Shown here: one piece after another, positions 6,065-6,107 of the stretch
Layout of the letters: every line of letters starts with the position of its first letter
Position numbering within the stretch: position 1 is the first letter of the stretch
NCBI GenBank assembly: GCA_903924185.1
Contig: CAIYAN010000097.1
Location: forward strand, 1 to 6,107
DNA from: an uncultured Opitutia bacterium
GTDB taxonomy: Bacteria > Verrucomicrobiota > Verrucomicrobiia > Opitutales > UBA953
Direction of reading: 5' to 3'
DNA: 6,107 nucleotides
Notes under the pieces: generated by a model
What the model was told of the DNA's origin: nothing
Database searches by the model: none
What the model saw: the letters and a program-made list of their open reading frames with translations, nothing else
Translations under genes and position numbers: made by a program

Positions 6065-6107
6065 ATGTCCAACTACCTTGCCATCGACCTCGGCGCCGAA
6101 TCCGGCC
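6065..6107 (+). CDS. rhaB: Rhamnulokinase-like FGGY sugar kinase, N-terminal fragment
   Basis: Only 14 codons are present before the window ends: MSNYLAIDLGAESG. This is the first phosphate-binding loop of FGGY carbohydrate kinases, and DLGAESG (DLGASSG in E. coli RhaB) is the form typical of rhamnulokinases; xylulokinases and glycerol kinases usually read D.GT. The enzyme would phosphorylate L-rhamnulose at O1 with ATP, feeding the aldolase encoded just upstream. The assignment to rhamnulose rests on this short motif and on the neighbouring aldolase, so the exact substrate remains uncertain. Confidence 0.72.
   Translation, partial: MSNYLAIDLGAESG

Noticed and set aside
1..6107. CRISPR array, tRNA or rRNA gene, insertion sequence or attachment site
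   Set aside because: I saw no regularly spaced repeats, no tRNA-like cloverleaf, no transposase motif and no terminal inverted repeats; nearly the whole window is occupied by genes.

Overview
The window looks like a chromosomal stretch of a moderately GC-rich Gram-negative bacterium. I suspect the Verrucomicrobiota, perhaps an Opitutales relative. The suspicion rests on a DeoR regulator / class II aldolase / rhamnulokinase cluster, on starts that lack a Shine-Dalgarno sequence, and on an outer-membrane-type lipoprotein. It is inference and was not checked by any search. The sequence has five complete or nearly complete genes plus the first codons of a sixth.

Bases 1-3370, plus strand: the 3' part of a nonribosomal peptide synthetase-like gene of the Pls/PosA type. 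This is the architecture of epsilon-poly-L-lysine synthetase: an adenylation domain, a carrier domain, then three tandem membrane plus left-handed beta-helix modules. One base after its stop lies a small, divergent Sfp-type 4'-phosphopantetheinyl transferase, the enzyme needed to charge the carrier domain. The pair forms a compact synthetase-plus-activator unit whose product cannot be read here, because the substrate-selecting part of the adenylation domain lies upstream of base 1.

Bases 3371-4264, minus strand: an AmiD-like N-acetylmuramoyl-L-alanine amidase lipoprotein with a C-terminal peptidoglycan-binding domain. It converges on the transferase gene with no base between the two stop codons.

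Bases 4265-4469: an AT-rich (about 38% GC, counted by hand) divergent intergenic region holding three separate perfect palindromes or inverted repeats, probably promoters and operators for the amidase and the regulator.

Bases 4470-6107, plus strand: a DeoR-family repressor, a zinc-dependent class II aldolase, and the start of a kinase with the rhamnulokinase N-terminal signature. Together they look like the front of a deoxy-sugar (L-rhamnose or L-fucose) catabolic operon: the kinase phosphorylates the ketose, the aldolase splits it into DHAP and L-lactaldehyde, and the DeoR protein senses a phosphorylated intermediate. In Planctomycetes and Verrucomicrobia such genes often belong to microcompartment loci; no shell gene is visible here.
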